From positions 1 to 37,120 of the IMG/VR virus record IMGVR_UViG_3300033233_000096: a stretch of 37,120 nucleotides of DNA, one strand, 5' to 3'. Under the pieces are notes generated by a model. The model was given only the letters and a program-made list of their open reading frames with translations, ran no database searches and was not told the DNA's origin. The position numbers and the translations under genes were made by a program. Numbering within the stretch: position 1 is the stretch's first letter; each line of letters opens with the position of its first letter. This document shows positions 1 to 8,360 of this stretch, one piece after another. The stretch comes from a virus.

Positions 1-241
1 CGTAAAGGAAGCCAATGAAGAAAGTTATGCCAGAGAAGTCAGGCAAGGCATTTGTCTTCTGGACTATGAGAGTCACCCAATAGATCGAAGCACAAAGAGC
101 GATGGCAGCAGCAATCCTCCCGAAGCTGGCAGCACCGCTATCAGAAAAGAGAGCTTGAAGAAAGGGGACTTTCCCCAAAGCAAAGGCAACTCCAATACCA
201 ACCAAAAACCCAGCAGCAAGATACAGAATGACATTGTACAT
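1..241 (-). CDS. Holin-like small membrane protein (3' end outside window)
   Basis: Starts at ATG 241 behind a GGAGG ribosome site (about 247-251) and runs off the left edge after 80 codons. The visible protein has three hydrophobic stretches: about residues 4-22 (VILYLAAGFLVGIGVAFAL), about 41-61 and from about 70. It has a charged turn (VQKTN) before the last. A small three-helix protein directly after an endolysin and an XhlA-like gene is what a phage holin would look like, but no family-specific motif is seen. The call rests on topology and context. It would permeabilise the inner membrane for lysis. Confidence 0.55.
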   Translation of the reverse strand, partial: MYNVILYLAAGFLVGIGVAFALGKVPFLQALFSDSGAASFGRIAAAIALCASIYWVTLIVQKTNALPDFSGITFFIGFLY

Positions 242-242
242 A

Positions 243-704
243 TTAAATCCTCCTTTCAAAGTGTGGTAGGTCAACAAATGTTTCTTCTGATATATTCTTG
301 TCACCATCCCAGTCAGACCCAGACCTAAGTGGTGCAGTTATCTCTTTCCTCTTATACATCTCATCAGATACTCCCAGGACATATCCAATGAACATATAGC
401 ACCGGCACATGGCCATGAGCTTCTGGGCAGTCCCGTTCTTTCCTTCAAGATCAGCCCAGCTGTAGGGATAGGGCATAGCATCCACAGCATCAGATTTTGT
501 CTTAGGAGGAACAACATTGTGCTTTGATCTTGGCCATGGTGTCTTTGATCTTTTCTCTGCCACTGCCTTGTCCTGATCTGCCCTTCCTCTTTCTCCACAC
601 TCAATGGTATGATCAAAAACAGTCAAGACTGCTCTGAATACCTTTTGAATGTCTTCATGGCAGGTTGACATCTTACCTTCTGACTGTGGGCTATAGGTGT
701 TCAT
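243..704 (-). CDS. Endolysin, M15-family L-alanyl-D-glutamate/D-Ala peptidase
   Basis: A 153-aa zinc peptidase of the phage M15 (VanY/T5 endolysin-like) type that would cut peptide cross-bridges of peptidoglycan at lysis. The metal ligands are all visible: His62 in SKHN, Asp75 in SDAVDAMPYP, and His148 in LPHFE. The family's GDWD segment is present as SGSDWDGD (about 128-135). The start is ATG 704, with AGGAGG about 5 nt upstream. It overlaps the stop of the preceding gene as ATGA. A longer in-frame extension to 785 lacks a ribosome site and would overlap the upstream gene heavily. No signal peptide is seen, so export would need the adjacent holin-like protein. The family assignment is firm; the exact bond cleaved is not. 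Confidence 0.9.
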   Translation of the reverse strand: MNTYSPQSEGKMSTCHEDIQKVFRAVLTVFDHTIECGERGRADQDKAVAEKRSKTPWPRSKHNVVPPKTKSDAVDAMPYPYSWADLEGKNGTAQKLMAMCRCYMFIGYVLGVSDEMYKRKEITAPLRSGSDWDGDKNISEETFVDLPHFERRI

Positions 705-913
705 CTTGCTCCTCCTGATAGAAGTACAGTCACAACTATCCCAAGGGCAGTAGCCAGGAATGTTATGATGCCTGATGTAAGCCATGACGGTCTTTGAGAA
801 AAGCGATCCAGCTTATCAAATATCTTAGTTAGAATATTCTCCAAGTTAATGATCCTCCTTTCATCACTCTCATGTCGAAGTTTACAGGCCTCATGATTGT
901 AATGCTCTTCCAT
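701..913 (-). CDS. XhlA-like (hemolysin XhlA) membrane protein
   Basis: A 70-aa protein with an N-terminal heptad-like charged region (about residues 8-40, DERRIINLENILTKIFDKLD) followed by one transmembrane helix (about 47-66) and a short basic tail. This coiled coil plus C-terminal helix layout is that of XhlA, a phage lysis accessory protein that works with holin and endolysin at the membrane. It has an AAGGAG ribosome site before ATG 913. Its stop overlaps the endolysin start (ATGA). The family call rests on architecture and lysis-cassette position. Confidence 0.7.
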   Translation of the reverse strand: MEEHYNHEACKLRHESDERRIINLENILTKIFDKLDRFSQRPSWLTSGIITFLATALGIVVTVLLSGGAR

Positions 914-933
914 GTTGTAAGTCTCCTTAATTA

Positions 934-1641
934 TTATGCTATTCTAAATCCTTGAAAATAACTTCCAGTTTGATCTGCCCCTACTTTTGGAATTGAACTA
1001 GCTCTTCCTATTGAAAATCTTATTGATGCATAGTCAGTCGAACCATTTAAATCTATTATGCAAGACCCATGATATGTACTATAATCCATGCTCGCATCAT
1101 TAGATTGCTGCCATGTTAATGATTTTACTACTACTCCATTTTTTGATAATCTCATGATGTTGTTTGATGCCACACTAGTCCAAGTATCCATATTAAGACT
1201 TCCTATAATAAAATATTTGCCAGGAACTTGCGGAGTAAATCTCCCTGTTGCTACATCATATGCTGATCCTAAATCATATTCTTCAGAATTGAATATGATT
1301 TCATCAACAGTACCACTACCAGTTAAATTAAATGCTGATCCAGATCTATAAGCACTAAATGCTTGGTTTGAAATTATATCAGCATTAGTCATTATATTTG
1401 CTAGCACTGTCTTCAGAGCATTGAAGTCAGCATCACTAACAGCATACCCCTTAGCAGCTAGCATCTCTCCCATAGCAGCTACAAAGGAAGACATCTGGTA
1501 TGCGAACTTGTTGAATACCTCTTTGTTGAATACTCCTGCTTGTGCACCGTTTACCCGAAAGGAATCAGCAAGATAAGTGGCATCATCTTCCTGATTGTTA
1601 CCGTTCGGATTGAACTGTTTGAAGTTATTTGATCCAGGCAT
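934..1641 (-). CDS. Tail fibre / receptor-binding protein with C1q-like head
   Basis: A 235-aa protein. Residues 1-90 look like a structural stem: NFKQFNPNGNNQEDDATYLAD, then a helical segment. From about residue 95 the sequence FSAYRSGSAFNL...FTPQVPGKYFIIGSL...RLSKNGVVVKSL, ending SYFQGFRIA, follows the C1q/TNF-like jelly-roll pattern that caps many phage fibres and binds host surface structures as a trimer. Its position after the DUF2612 tail protein and before lysis genes is the usual place for the receptor-binding gene. AAGGAG precedes ATG 1641. Confidence 0.72.
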   Translation of the reverse strand: MPGSNNFKQFNPNGNNQEDDATYLADSFRVNGAQAGVFNKEVFNKFAYQMSSFVAAMGEMLAAKGYAVSDADFNALKTVLANIMTNADIISNQAFSAYRSGSAFNLTGSGTVDEIIFNSEEYDLGSAYDVATGRFTPQVPGKYFIIGSLNMDTWTSVASNNIMRLSKNGVVVKSLTWQQSNDASMDYSTYHGSCIIDLNGSTDYASIRFSIGRASSIPKVGADQTGSYFQGFRIA

Positions 1642-1653
1642 GTTGAGTCTCCT

Positions 1654-2211
1654 TTATATGAATTTACCAGCATCAAGTCCTGATATGTAAACATTGTTAA
1701 AGTCAAACCCGAAGTAAGGACCAGCACCGAAGTCATAAGTGTACTGGACTCCCTCCGGCCTTGGCACAATTAATCCATTATTGATAAGATCAACAATGAT
1801 AGAAGAGAATGATCCATACATAGTTATGACAGCTGACATGTTTAAGCTATCATTTATGATAATAGACCCACCAGGGAATATTTCTTGCCAAATTGGAATG
1901 AGACTTTGTGTTTTGCCATCCCAATGATTCCATGCCACCTTGGCCTTGAGTAATAGCCGGTAAGTTTCATCATCAAGCGTGGCACTGCTCCCATCAGTAG
2001 GTTGGAAGGACATTATTCGAGACTGACCAAGGATCACTCCAAGGACATCAAGTTGCTTTCCTATGGCTAAGTCAATATCAAAATACTCCCACACATCATT
2101 AATAAATGATGTGGCATCTTCGATCTTCTGTACATGGCTAGCAAGATGTGCCATGAACTTAGGTGACATCTGGTATTGAGAAGATATGAGTCTTGAATAG
2201 TCAGTTGTCAT
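1654..2211 (-). CDS. DUF2612 baseplate/tail protein (P2 gpI-like role)
   Basis: A 185-aa protein matching the DUF2612 pattern: an N-terminal helical part with DIDLAIGKQLDVLGVILGQSR (about 50-70), DDETYRLLLKAKVAWNHWDGK (about 81-101), and a C-terminal GPYFGFDFNN segment. DUF2612 proteins sit between the baseplate J protein and the tail fibre in contractile phages and are thought to connect the wedge with the fibre. The ATG follows the baseplate-J stop directly (TAAATG), which suggests translational coupling. Confidence 0.85.
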   Translation of the reverse strand: MTTDYSRLISSQYQMSPKFMAHLASHVQKIEDATSFINDVWEYFDIDLAIGKQLDVLGVILGQSRIMSFQPTDGSSATLDDETYRLLLKAKVAWNHWDGKTQSLIPIWQEIFPGGSIIINDSLNMSAVITMYGSFSSIIVDLINNGLIVPRPEGVQYTYDFGAGPYFGFDFNNVYISGLDAGKFI

Positions 2212-3396
2212 TTATGCCTCTGTTATGACTATATTATTTACATCTCCCTGAGCAACAGCATCATAAGCAATAGCTATGGTTGTAGTTGAAGTACCAGGAA
2301 GGCCAGTCTTATTTGCCAATACAGATGTAATAGAGAAAGCAGGAAGCAAAGGATTTCCATCAGGATAAGTCATAGTGGCCCAATACAGGAATGAGTTTTC
2401 AATATCATCCCCGATCTGCCGTGAGTTTATCATAGCAGCTATCCAGAACTTGACAAGAGTTATAGTGTCAGCAGTGTAGCCAGCAAGGGGATGAATTACA
2501 ATTGTCACAAATATTGGTACTGCTGTGGGCCGATGGAACTTAACATCCATAGTGGCAGCAGTAACAGGATCAGTCACAACCACAGTTACTTCACCATCCA
2601 TGGCACACCCAGGAGTTTTATTTATGAAGATGGCCTGAGCAACATCTTCATCAGTACCACCCTCAACCACAGCAGCAATACAATGACGAGGTATGCCATC
2701 AGCATCAGTGGCATCAGTATAATTCTCATAGACCTTCTGACGAGTAACACCATCTATGATAGCTATAGCAGATGCAGTGCCAGAAACCAAGCTCTGAGAA
2801 GGAAGGGAAACGCTTTCAGACTGACGAGCTTTCAACTGAGTATCAGTTTCAATCGGTTCACCAGGAGATGCAGCAGCAGCATTGGTAACAGAAGTCCACC
2901 CATAGGTAGGAGTAGAGATAATGGATAAGTTACCAGCAAGGGCAGTAACTGCTCCTATCTCCTGGCAGGTAGCAATTACATCGACTGTTCCACCACCGCC
3001 GATTGTAATAACAGCAGGAAGGTCCCACTTCTTGCCATTTATGTCTGTAACTATTCCATTATTGATAACTGTACCGGCTGTTCCTGTTAAGGTAACAGTA
3101 CAGGTTGAATAGGTGGCAACCAGTCGTGAAAGTCCATTTAGCTTGACAATAGCATCTAGAGCAGAGCCAATAGAGGTCTGAGGACTCCTGCTGTTATATG
3201 CTAATTGAGCAGCCAGCATACAGTCATATACCTTCAGAGAAAATACTGATATGAATTGATAGTCTGCTGTGTCTGTATCAAGGTAAATATCCTGACCATA
3301 GATCGTTTTGGCTTGCTCAATAAGATCATCCAAAATATCCTGGTAGGAAGGAATGGTCATCCCAGATTCATCGATGTATGGAGCAACGTATGCCAT
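2212..3396 (-). CDS. Baseplate J-like protein
   Basis: A 394-aa baseplate J (P2 gpJ / T4 gp6-like) wedge protein. It shows the family's N-terminal helical part (SYQDILDDLIEQAKTIYGQDIYLD, about 17-40), the AYNSRSPQTSIGSALDAIVKLNGLSR segment, and the central GEPIETDTQLKARQSESV motif (about 180-197). It builds the baseplate periphery that opens on adsorption. AAAGGAG precedes ATG 3396. Confidence 0.93.
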   Translation of the reverse strand: MAYVAPYIDESGMTIPSYQDILDDLIEQAKTIYGQDIYLDTDTADYQFISVFSLKVYDCMLAAQLAYNSRSPQTSIGSALDAIVKLNGLSRLVATYSTCTVTLTGTAGTVINNGIVTDINGKKWDLPAVITIGGGGTVDVIATCQEIGAVTALAGNLSIISTPTYGWTSVTNAAAASPGEPIETDTQLKARQSESVSLPSQSLVSGTASAIAIIDGVTRQKVYENYTDATDADGIPRHCIAAVVEGGTDEDVAQAIFINKTPGCAMDGEVTVVVTDPVTAATMDVKFHRPTAVPIFVTIVIHPLAGYTADTITLVKFWIAAMINSRQIGDDIENSFLYWATMTYPDGNPLLPAFSITSVLANKTGLPGTSTTTIAIAYDAVAQGDVNNIVITEA

Positions 3397-3408
3397 TATG
3401 TGACTCCT

Positions 3409-3765
3409 TTAGTTGGATATGCCAACCTGTCCAAACTGAGTGTTCACTACTGCTGTGAATGTATATGCTCTTGAGCTAGAGTCATATGTGCTGGTAAGAG
3501 ATTCAATGCCAGTTACATATTGTGTCTTGAGGATTCTCTGCTGGATAAGATTATCCACAACTACTTTACTATTCCTTTGCCCCAATATGGACTGCCAAAG
3601 GGGAAGACCATCAGCAGTATCTTCCCACCACTCACCCATAAGAAGAAGCAGTCTTGACTTTATTATCTGGACTACAGCATCAAGATCTTCAATATAATCA
3701 CTCTTGCCTTGTCCAAAGACAGGTTCATAGTCAGCATCAAGTCTTCTCACTCGAATAGTACTCAT
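3409..3765 (-). CDS. Baseplate wedge protein, gp25/DUF2634-like
   Basis: A 118-aa protein starting MSTIRVRRLDADYEPVFGQGKSDYI. Features of the gp25/W-type wedge family are visible: the early VFGQGKSDYIEDLDAVVQIIKSRLLLLMGEWWEDTADGLP run, a linker LWQSILG, and a C-terminal beta-rich portion (SRAYTFTAVVNTQFG). ATG 3765 is chosen because it lies one base past the stop of the preceding gene with an AGG-type ribosome site. A possible 13-residue N-terminal extension to 3804 would lie inside that gene. Confidence 0.8.
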   Translation of the reverse strand: MSTIRVRRLDADYEPVFGQGKSDYIEDLDAVVQIIKSRLLLLMGEWWEDTADGLPLWQSILGQRNSKVVVDNLIQQRILKTQYVTGIESLTSTYDSSSRAYTFTAVVNTQFGQVGISN

Positions 3766-3766
3766 A

Positions 3767-4459
3767 TTATCCTGCCTTTGTTTTAGTTGTGCTGTAGTTT
3801 GCAAGAATAGGAGTCATAAGGACAGCAGGGACACCAGTAACTCCTCCACCTGCAACTACACCAGAATGAGTATGGGCATCATAGAGAGTAGCAAACCTCT
3901 CATCAATGAGTTTTTTCAAGGAGGCAGCATTACTCAATTCCACTACATCAGCAGATACCACAACCTTAGCAGCCTCAACTCTTACCTTAACTGTGCCGGC
4001 TGCATTCCTTAGTTCTGCTGCTGTAGTGCTGTAAGAGGTTATGACAACCGGCTGGCTCTTCACTCCACATATAGCAAAGCCATCTGATAGATCATGACGC
4101 CGTCTGTCCATCTGATTCTGTACACCACCAGACTGGTACCAAGCATCAAAGCAATTGTCTCCAAAGATGACAAGGCACTCATCACCAGCAGTCACTGGTA
4201 GGGTAAGAGAGAAGCCACCAGCACTCATCATAATGACAGGCACATCCACAAGCACAGGAATCTCAATGTCTTCAACTTCCCTTGATTCATTATTCAGCAC
4301 CTTCTCTCGAATGGCCAATCTGACTGTGGCTGTCTGCTTAGCAGCATTGAAGCTCTGTATAATTCCAGGAGCAGCAACCCGTAAGGAAGAAGAGAAGCCA
4401 TCAAACATCTTCCGAAGGAACTCAAGTTCATCCTGGAGTCTTTCAGGTACTGTTATCAA
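3767..4459 (-). CDS. Baseplate spike protein with Gp138-like N-terminal domain
   Basis: A 230-aa protein resembling Gp138-type spikes. It has an N-terminal helix, an OB-fold-like segment (APGIIQSFNAAKQTATVRLAIREKV...IEIPVLVDVPVIM, about 29-77), and GDECLVIFGDNCFDAWYQSGG (about 92-112). It also has the RRRHDLSDGFAICGVKSQP stretch and a C-terminal region with AHTHSGVVAGGGVTG typical of phage spike/gpV-like proteins. It would form the membrane-piercing tip. The start appears to be TTG 4459 in a TTGA overlap with the hub stop, 8 nt after AAGGAG. Confidence 0.85.
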   Translation of the reverse strand: MITVPERLQDELEFLRKMFDGFSSSLRVAAPGIIQSFNAAKQTATVRLAIREKVLNNESREVEDIEIPVLVDVPVIMMSAGGFSLTLPVTAGDECLVIFGDNCFDAWYQSGGVQNQMDRRRHDLSDGFAICGVKSQPVVITSYSTTAAELRNAAGTVKVRVEAAKVVVSADVVELSNAASLKKLIDERFATLYDAHTHSGVVAGGGVTGVPAVLMTPILANYSTTKTKAG

Positions 4460-5400
4460 TTTGTGTTCTCCTTGCTGCTTCTTACAAAGTCAGGAATGGC
4501 TTCACCAGATAATCCAAGAGGAGCTTTGCCACCTTTGTTAAGACAGATGGCATCAGTATACCATTCCTGGCCACGAGTGTCACCGGTATGAGTAATGCCA
4601 ATTACTATACCGAACATGTCTTGATCAAGCATAGATATGTACTGTCCTTGTATAGCTTTCTCCTGCTGTATGATGGAGTGATCCAGTTTTATCCTCATAC
4701 AAGGATTTGTTAATCTGATGTCAGGATTGAGAAGACATCTAAACCTAAATCCATTTTCGATCTGCTGAGGAGTACCTATGAGTCCAGTCTCAGGAGAGAT
4801 GACAAGGGCTTCATCCTGAGAGACATCAGTCACTTTCATGACATCTAGCTTACCATCATTGATATAGAACTGAGCACTATTGTCCAAGGCTATTTCCCGT
4901 GCCTTATCTCTCCAATCCCCAAATACAATCTTCCCTCTGGGTGCCTGTCCCTTCTTTAGATCGTCAGTGATATGATTGATGGGTATTACCGTCCTTGCAC
5001 TCTTTGCCATATTTGTTATTACAGCATTGTAGTCATACCCAGCCCCCATAGCAAAGTTGACAAAATTCATATGAAGAAGACTATCCCCATCAATACAATG
5101 AAGGGTCAACTTATAGTCAACCACATTCTCTCTATCAAATAAAGGCTGGAATACTTCCCCATCAAATATCTTGCCATAAGCCCCATCCTCATACCCAGCC
5201 TCAACTACAACCCTGTGTCCTTCTCGAATGATTGATGCCTCTGCTGAAGATGATAGGTTATAGATCGTAATGCTGGCATAGTTTACTGACTGTATTGCTT
5301 TCTTTTCGATCTGGAAAGTGCATCGAAGATCAGAGACATCAAGGGCAACATTATCCCTGTCAGTTATCAGCACCCGATATTTGCGAAGGTAGTTATTCAT
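4456..5400 (-). CDS. Baseplate hub protein (phage late control gpD / gp27-like)
   Basis: A 314-aa protein starting MNNYLRKYRVLITDRDN. It carries the hub signature NYASITIYNLSSSAEASII (about 39-57) and an EGHRVVVEAGYEDGAYGKIFDGEVF strand set. The C-terminal half reads RFRCLLNPDIRLTNPCMRI. It would form the trimeric hub under the tube that holds the spike. ATG 5400 shares a base with the upstream stop (TAATG). A GTG 21 bases further upstream is possible but overlaps that gene and leaves no spaced ribosome site. Confidence 0.8.
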   Translation of the reverse strand: MNNYLRKYRVLITDRDNVALDVSDLRCTFQIEKKAIQSVNYASITIYNLSSSAEASIIREGHRVVVEAGYEDGAYGKIFDGEVFQPLFDRENVVDYKLTLHCIDGDSLLHMNFVNFAMGAGYDYNAVITNMAKSARTVIPINHITDDLKKGQAPRGKIVFGDWRDKAREIALDNSAQFYINDGKLDVMKVTDVSQDEALVISPETGLIGTPQQIENGFRFRCLLNPDIRLTNPCMRIKLDHSIIQQEKAIQGQYISMLDQDMFGIVIGITHTGDTRGQEWYTDAICLNKGGKAPLGLSGEAIPDFVRSSKENTN

Positions 5401-5729
5401 TACAACACAGTATCTCCCCACACAAGAACAAAGTCTGTACCAAGGTTGGCATCAGTAGGATACTCAGCCTGTGTATGGCTTGCATTTATTAAGTAAGCAC
5501 TACCAATTCTCAGGTATGAATATTGCCCAAGGATATTCATAGAAGGAAGCAAAGGAATAGAATCAAGAATGATAACATTGGTGCTGGGATTTAAGATAGT
5601 CATTACCCAATAGCCAGCAACCTCATTGAAGATAATCTTGAATCCAAGGGTAATGTTCTCCCCATCAACTGTGAGAGTTGATTGAAAGGTCTGGTTAGGG
5701 TCACTTGTCAAGGGAAGTATTTGTCTCAT
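5400..5729 (-). CDS. Baseplate plug-like protein (cyanophage Pam3 gp18 type)
   Basis: A 109-aa beta-rich protein. It reads LPLTSDPNQTFQSTLTVDGENITLGFKI, then AGYWVMTILN, then a final segment TDANLGTDFVLVWGD. This order (PNQTF, GYW, LG.DFVLVW) matches the small plug family between the Dit-like protein and the hub in Pam3-like contractile phages, where it seals the baseplate end of the tube. The assignment is from recalled pattern, gene length and exact gene order. Confidence 0.72.
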   Translation of the reverse strand: MRQILPLTSDPNQTFQSTLTVDGENITLGFKIIFNEVAGYWVMTILNPSTNVIILDSIPLLPSMNILGQYSYLRIGSAYLINASHTQAEYPTDANLGTDFVLVWGDTVL

Positions 5730-6401
5730 TTATAATCCCATCTCAGAAAGTGCACTGCCAAGCTCTGGGGTAATAGGCTTAGGTTGTTTGACACCCTTCT
5801 TAGACTGACCACTTGTCTGCGGCCGAGTGCTTACCTTTACTACCTTTACTTGTGCTGATATGATCTGCTTAAAGGTAACTGAACAACGCAGACCTTCAAT
5901 AGTTTTGTAGTCATCAGGAGTGTGTATATTCTCTATGACCATGTTCTCATAGAAGTTCAAACGAGTCTCAACAATTACCGGCTGACGCTTGTATTGAAGC
6001 TCTTTCAACTTCTGGAATGCTGAGATTGACTTGGTGCTATATTCTTTCCACCGATCTGGCTGGTAACTGTCCATGACATCAGACATACCAATCTCAAGTA
6101 TGACACGCTCAGGAAGAACAAAGGAATGGTCAGCTATATTTGCACCGTTCTGAACAGGATGTTCTGTTATCCTCAGAGCAGTAGTGTGGTCAGTCTTCAT
6201 GATAGCATCGAAGACATGCACAGTTCCACCAGCTTCAATTATTGAAGTCTGTGCGGATGGCTTCCACTGAGGTGGCCGATAAGGAGTCTTTTGAAGCTCT
6301 ACCTCTGGCGGTCTTTTCTTTAAGAGCTTCCATACATTCCAGATCGCATTGAGTGCTGCCCATGCGGTGGAAGCTCTTGTGACTGCAGTGGGAAATCCCA
6401 T
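5730..6401 (-). CDS. Dit-like baseplate/tail protein (DUF6046-type)
   Basis: A 223-aa protein. The central segment EHPVQNGANIADHSFVLPERVILEIGMSDV (about 80-109) is the Dit-like N-terminal domain signature of tail proteins that ring the tube at the baseplate. A lysine-rich C-terminus follows (SGQSKKGVKQPKP). It lies between tape measure and plug, as expected. The start overlaps the tape measure stop (TAATG). Confidence 0.75.
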   Translation of the reverse strand: MGFPTAVTRASTAWAALNAIWNVWKLLKKRPPEVELQKTPYRPPQWKPSAQTSIIEAGGTVHVFDAIMKTDHTTALRITEHPVQNGANIADHSFVLPERVILEIGMSDVMDSYQPDRWKEYSTKSISAFQKLKELQYKRQPVIVETRLNFYENMVIENIHTPDDYKTIEGLRCSVTFKQIISAQVKVVKVSTRPQTSGQSKKGVKQPKPITPELGSALSEMGL

Positions 6402-7717
6402 TATGGCCTCACAACCTGCCTTGTATTAAGAGAAAGACGCTCACCGGCACTTATCACGCCATCACGTACAGACTTGAATATGTCCTGGGTTGTGGCGTTT
6501 GAACCTTGTACATTTACAGTAACACCGCCCACATTGATATCTGTCTTCTGGCTTCCTCCAAGAGTAGGCATACCGGCTGACTGCTGAAGACCTTGTGAAG
6601 CCATGCTCTGATAGTTGTTTGTGGCACGGTTGGCTCCAGATGCCATGGCTGATAATCCTTCTGCCATCTTTGCTGGTGCTACTTTTGGCTGCTTTGACTG
6701 GAATCCTTCAATGCCAGACCAAGCCCCAGCAACATCATCCACAATCTCTGATATAGTCTTCTTGTTAGTTCCTGTGATCTTCCCATATAGATTATCAATG
6801 AGGACCATGGCAGATACTATGCCACGAGTTATGAAGTCAATAGCTTTAGTCATCATTCCCCAGATGGGAGCTAAGGTCTTGCTACTCTTTCTTCCATCTA
6901 TGTAAGCATAGAAGTCATCAATGAGTAAGAGCAAGGCTGACACGATCTTTATAGCAGGAGAGATAGGAGCAAATGCCACAGCAAATGCTATTGCTACCTT
7001 CTTACCCCAGTCTGGCATCATGTCCCATATCTCTTTGAAGCCCATGAATAAGTTTTTGACAAACCGAAGAGCAGAGCCAATAAGCTGAATGACTACTGCT
7101 ATTATCCTTGCTACCTTCTCAGACCACTCAGGCATATGAGCTTGGATCCAGTCATTCATACCAGAAAGACCTTGCTTGATCTCCTTCAGGGGACCGGCTA
7201 GATACTTGAACAGCTGGTGCCCAATCCACTCCATGCCATAGGTTATTTCGATCTGAAGACGTTTGAATTCAAACTGAATGCTGCGAATGTACTTTAGCTG
7301 GGCCTCTGCCTCTTTTGGTGTCTCCATGCCTCTGGCCTGAGACTTGAGGGCAAAAAACTTCTCCCTCAGTTCAGGCATCCAAGCAATATCCTCTAAGGAC
7401 TCTCCAAGGGCATCTGCAGCAATCTTCATTTCTTTTGCTGCATCTTTCGACATGAACATATGCATGGCAAACTTCTGGTACTCAAGGTCAGCACTAGCAA
7501 TCTTATCCATCAGAGAGATAGTGGCAAACCCGATAGAAGCAAGGGCAGAAGTCACAATGGTAGTTGCCTTGAGATACTCCTTGGCCATACCAGTGGTGTG
7601 CTTCTCCACCTTGTCATCTACATCCTTGAGTGCTTTATTGAACTTGGCATAAGAGGACATGTCCAGTTCAAACCCAAGGGATACCAGATAGCTTTTCAAT
7701 ACATCAAGACCGTTCAT
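6401..7717 (-). CDS. Tail tape measure protein (short)
   Basis: A 438-aa helical protein just after the tail chaperone pair. Residues 1-60 are a charged helix (FNKALKDVDDKVEKHTTGMAKEYLKA). Hydrophobic segments follow at about 220-295 (ARIIAVVIQLIGSALRFV, KKVAIAFAVAFAPI, IVSALLLLIDDFYAYIDG). The C-terminus is low-complexity and glycine/alanine-rich (MASGANRATNNYQSMASQG). Tape measures set tail length and may enter the host membrane. At this size the tail should be short. ATG 7717 overlaps the stop of the frameshift extension (ATGA). Confidence 0.85.
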   Translation of the reverse strand: MNGLDVLKSYLVSLGFELDMSSYAKFNKALKDVDDKVEKHTTGMAKEYLKATTIVTSALASIGFATISLMDKIASADLEYQKFAMHMFMSKDAAKEMKIAADALGESLEDIAWMPELREKFFALKSQARGMETPKEAEAQLKYIRSIQFEFKRLQIEITYGMEWIGHQLFKYLAGPLKEIKQGLSGMNDWIQAHMPEWSEKVARIIAVVIQLIGSALRFVKNLFMGFKEIWDMMPDWGKKVAIAFAVAFAPISPAIKIVSALLLLIDDFYAYIDGRKSSKTLAPIWGMMTKAIDFITRGIVSAMVLIDNLYGKITGTNKKTISEIVDDVAGAWSGIEGFQSKQPKVAPAKMAEGLSAMASGANRATNNYQSMASQGLQQSAGMPTLGGSQKTDINVGGVTVNVQGSNATTQDIFKSVRDGVISAGERLSLNTRQVVRP

Positions 7718-7881
7718 GCTTGTCCTTTCATCAGGTCATCCCAGTCCTTCATTCTCTTCTGGTTTTCCAGTTTCACTTTTTGCATTTCATGCCAGTCCAG
7801 AAGATCTGCAAAGGAATAGGTGCCATCGAAGACTTCATGCTGCTGCCAAGCTCCTGCCATAAAAGGAGCATAGGCAAACAT
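7714..7881 (-). CDS. Tail assembly chaperone C-terminal extension (reached by -1 frameshift)
   Basis: A 55-codon reading frame (MFAYAPFMAGAWQQHEV...) between the chaperone and the tape measure. It could start at ATG 7881, but that ATG has no ribosome site. The same frame is open upstream as far as the slippery heptamer at 7953-7959 inside the chaperone gene, so the expected product is a 228-aa fusion: 149 residues of the upstream protein plus 79 from this frame. This is the lambda gpG/gpGT arrangement, in which the longer form bridges tube protein and tape measure. The stop overlaps the tape measure start (ATGA). Confidence 0.78.
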   Translation of the reverse strand: MFAYAPFMAGAWQQHEVFDGTYSFADLLDWHEMQKVKLENQKRMKDWDDLMKGQA

Positions 7882-7883
7882 GT

Positions 7884-8360
7884 CTACTCTTTCACACTGA
7901 ATAAGCTCTGGTCCTTGAGCCCTTCCATCATTCCCTTCAGTGCGTTTCCCTCGAAAAAAGAGGAGACATTAAAGAAGAGAGCATGAACCGTCAAGGCCAT
8001 GACAGTGCTGACATCAAACTCCAGATCAGCCACTCCCCAAGCTCCACTCTCCATCATCACAGCCACAGGAGCCTCCACTGTACCGGCCATTTGCATCTCA
8101 TGGCATACGCTGAGGCAGTCCTTCTGGAGAGAAAGGAAGTCAGCCTTGCTCATAGAGGCACGGCTGGACATCATGCCGGCTGCAAGAGCGTTAACATCAG
8201 GAGTCTCAGACTTCCCTCCCATAAGCTCTGCGATCATCGGCAGCATCTTTGTCATGACGGTGAATGCTATGTAGCTTCCTGTCAGGGCATCGAAGCGTCC
8301 AATGCGGAACTTCTTGCCAGCCAGTTCTACGATCTTGAATGGTTCACGCTTTGTGGTCAT
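7884..8360 (-). CDS. Tail assembly chaperone
   Basis: A 158-aa protein starting MTTKREPFKIVELAGKKFRIGRFDALTGSY. That N-terminus, with its beta motif followed by a helical body, is typical of gpG-like chaperones upstream of tape measures. ATG 8360 shares a base with the preceding stop (TAATG). An in-frame extension to 8399 lies within the zinc-ribbon gene and is not needed. A T TTT TTC heptamer in the zero frame near the 3' end (7953-7959) marks a programmed -1 frameshift. Confidence 0.82.
   Translation of the reverse strand: MTTKREPFKIVELAGKKFRIGRFDALTGSYIAFTVMTKMLPMIAELMGGKSETPDVNALAAGMMSSRASMSKADFLSLQKDCLSVCHEMQMAGTVEAPVAVMMESGAWGVADLEFDVSTVMALTVHALFFNVSSFFEGNALKGMMEGLKDQSLFSVKE
7953..7959 (-). 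promoter_or_regulatory. Programmed -1 frameshift site, T TTT TTC
   Basis: On the complement strand the heptamer T TTT TTC is aligned as codons TCT TTT TTC (Ser-Phe-Phe) of the tail chaperone. It is a canonical X XXY YYZ slippery sequence. Slipping back one base gives CGA GGG AAA next and stays open for 79 codons to the stop at 7714-7716. The zero frame ends at 7884-7886 (TAG). The frame was checked against the chaperone stop coordinate. Confidence 0.82.
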
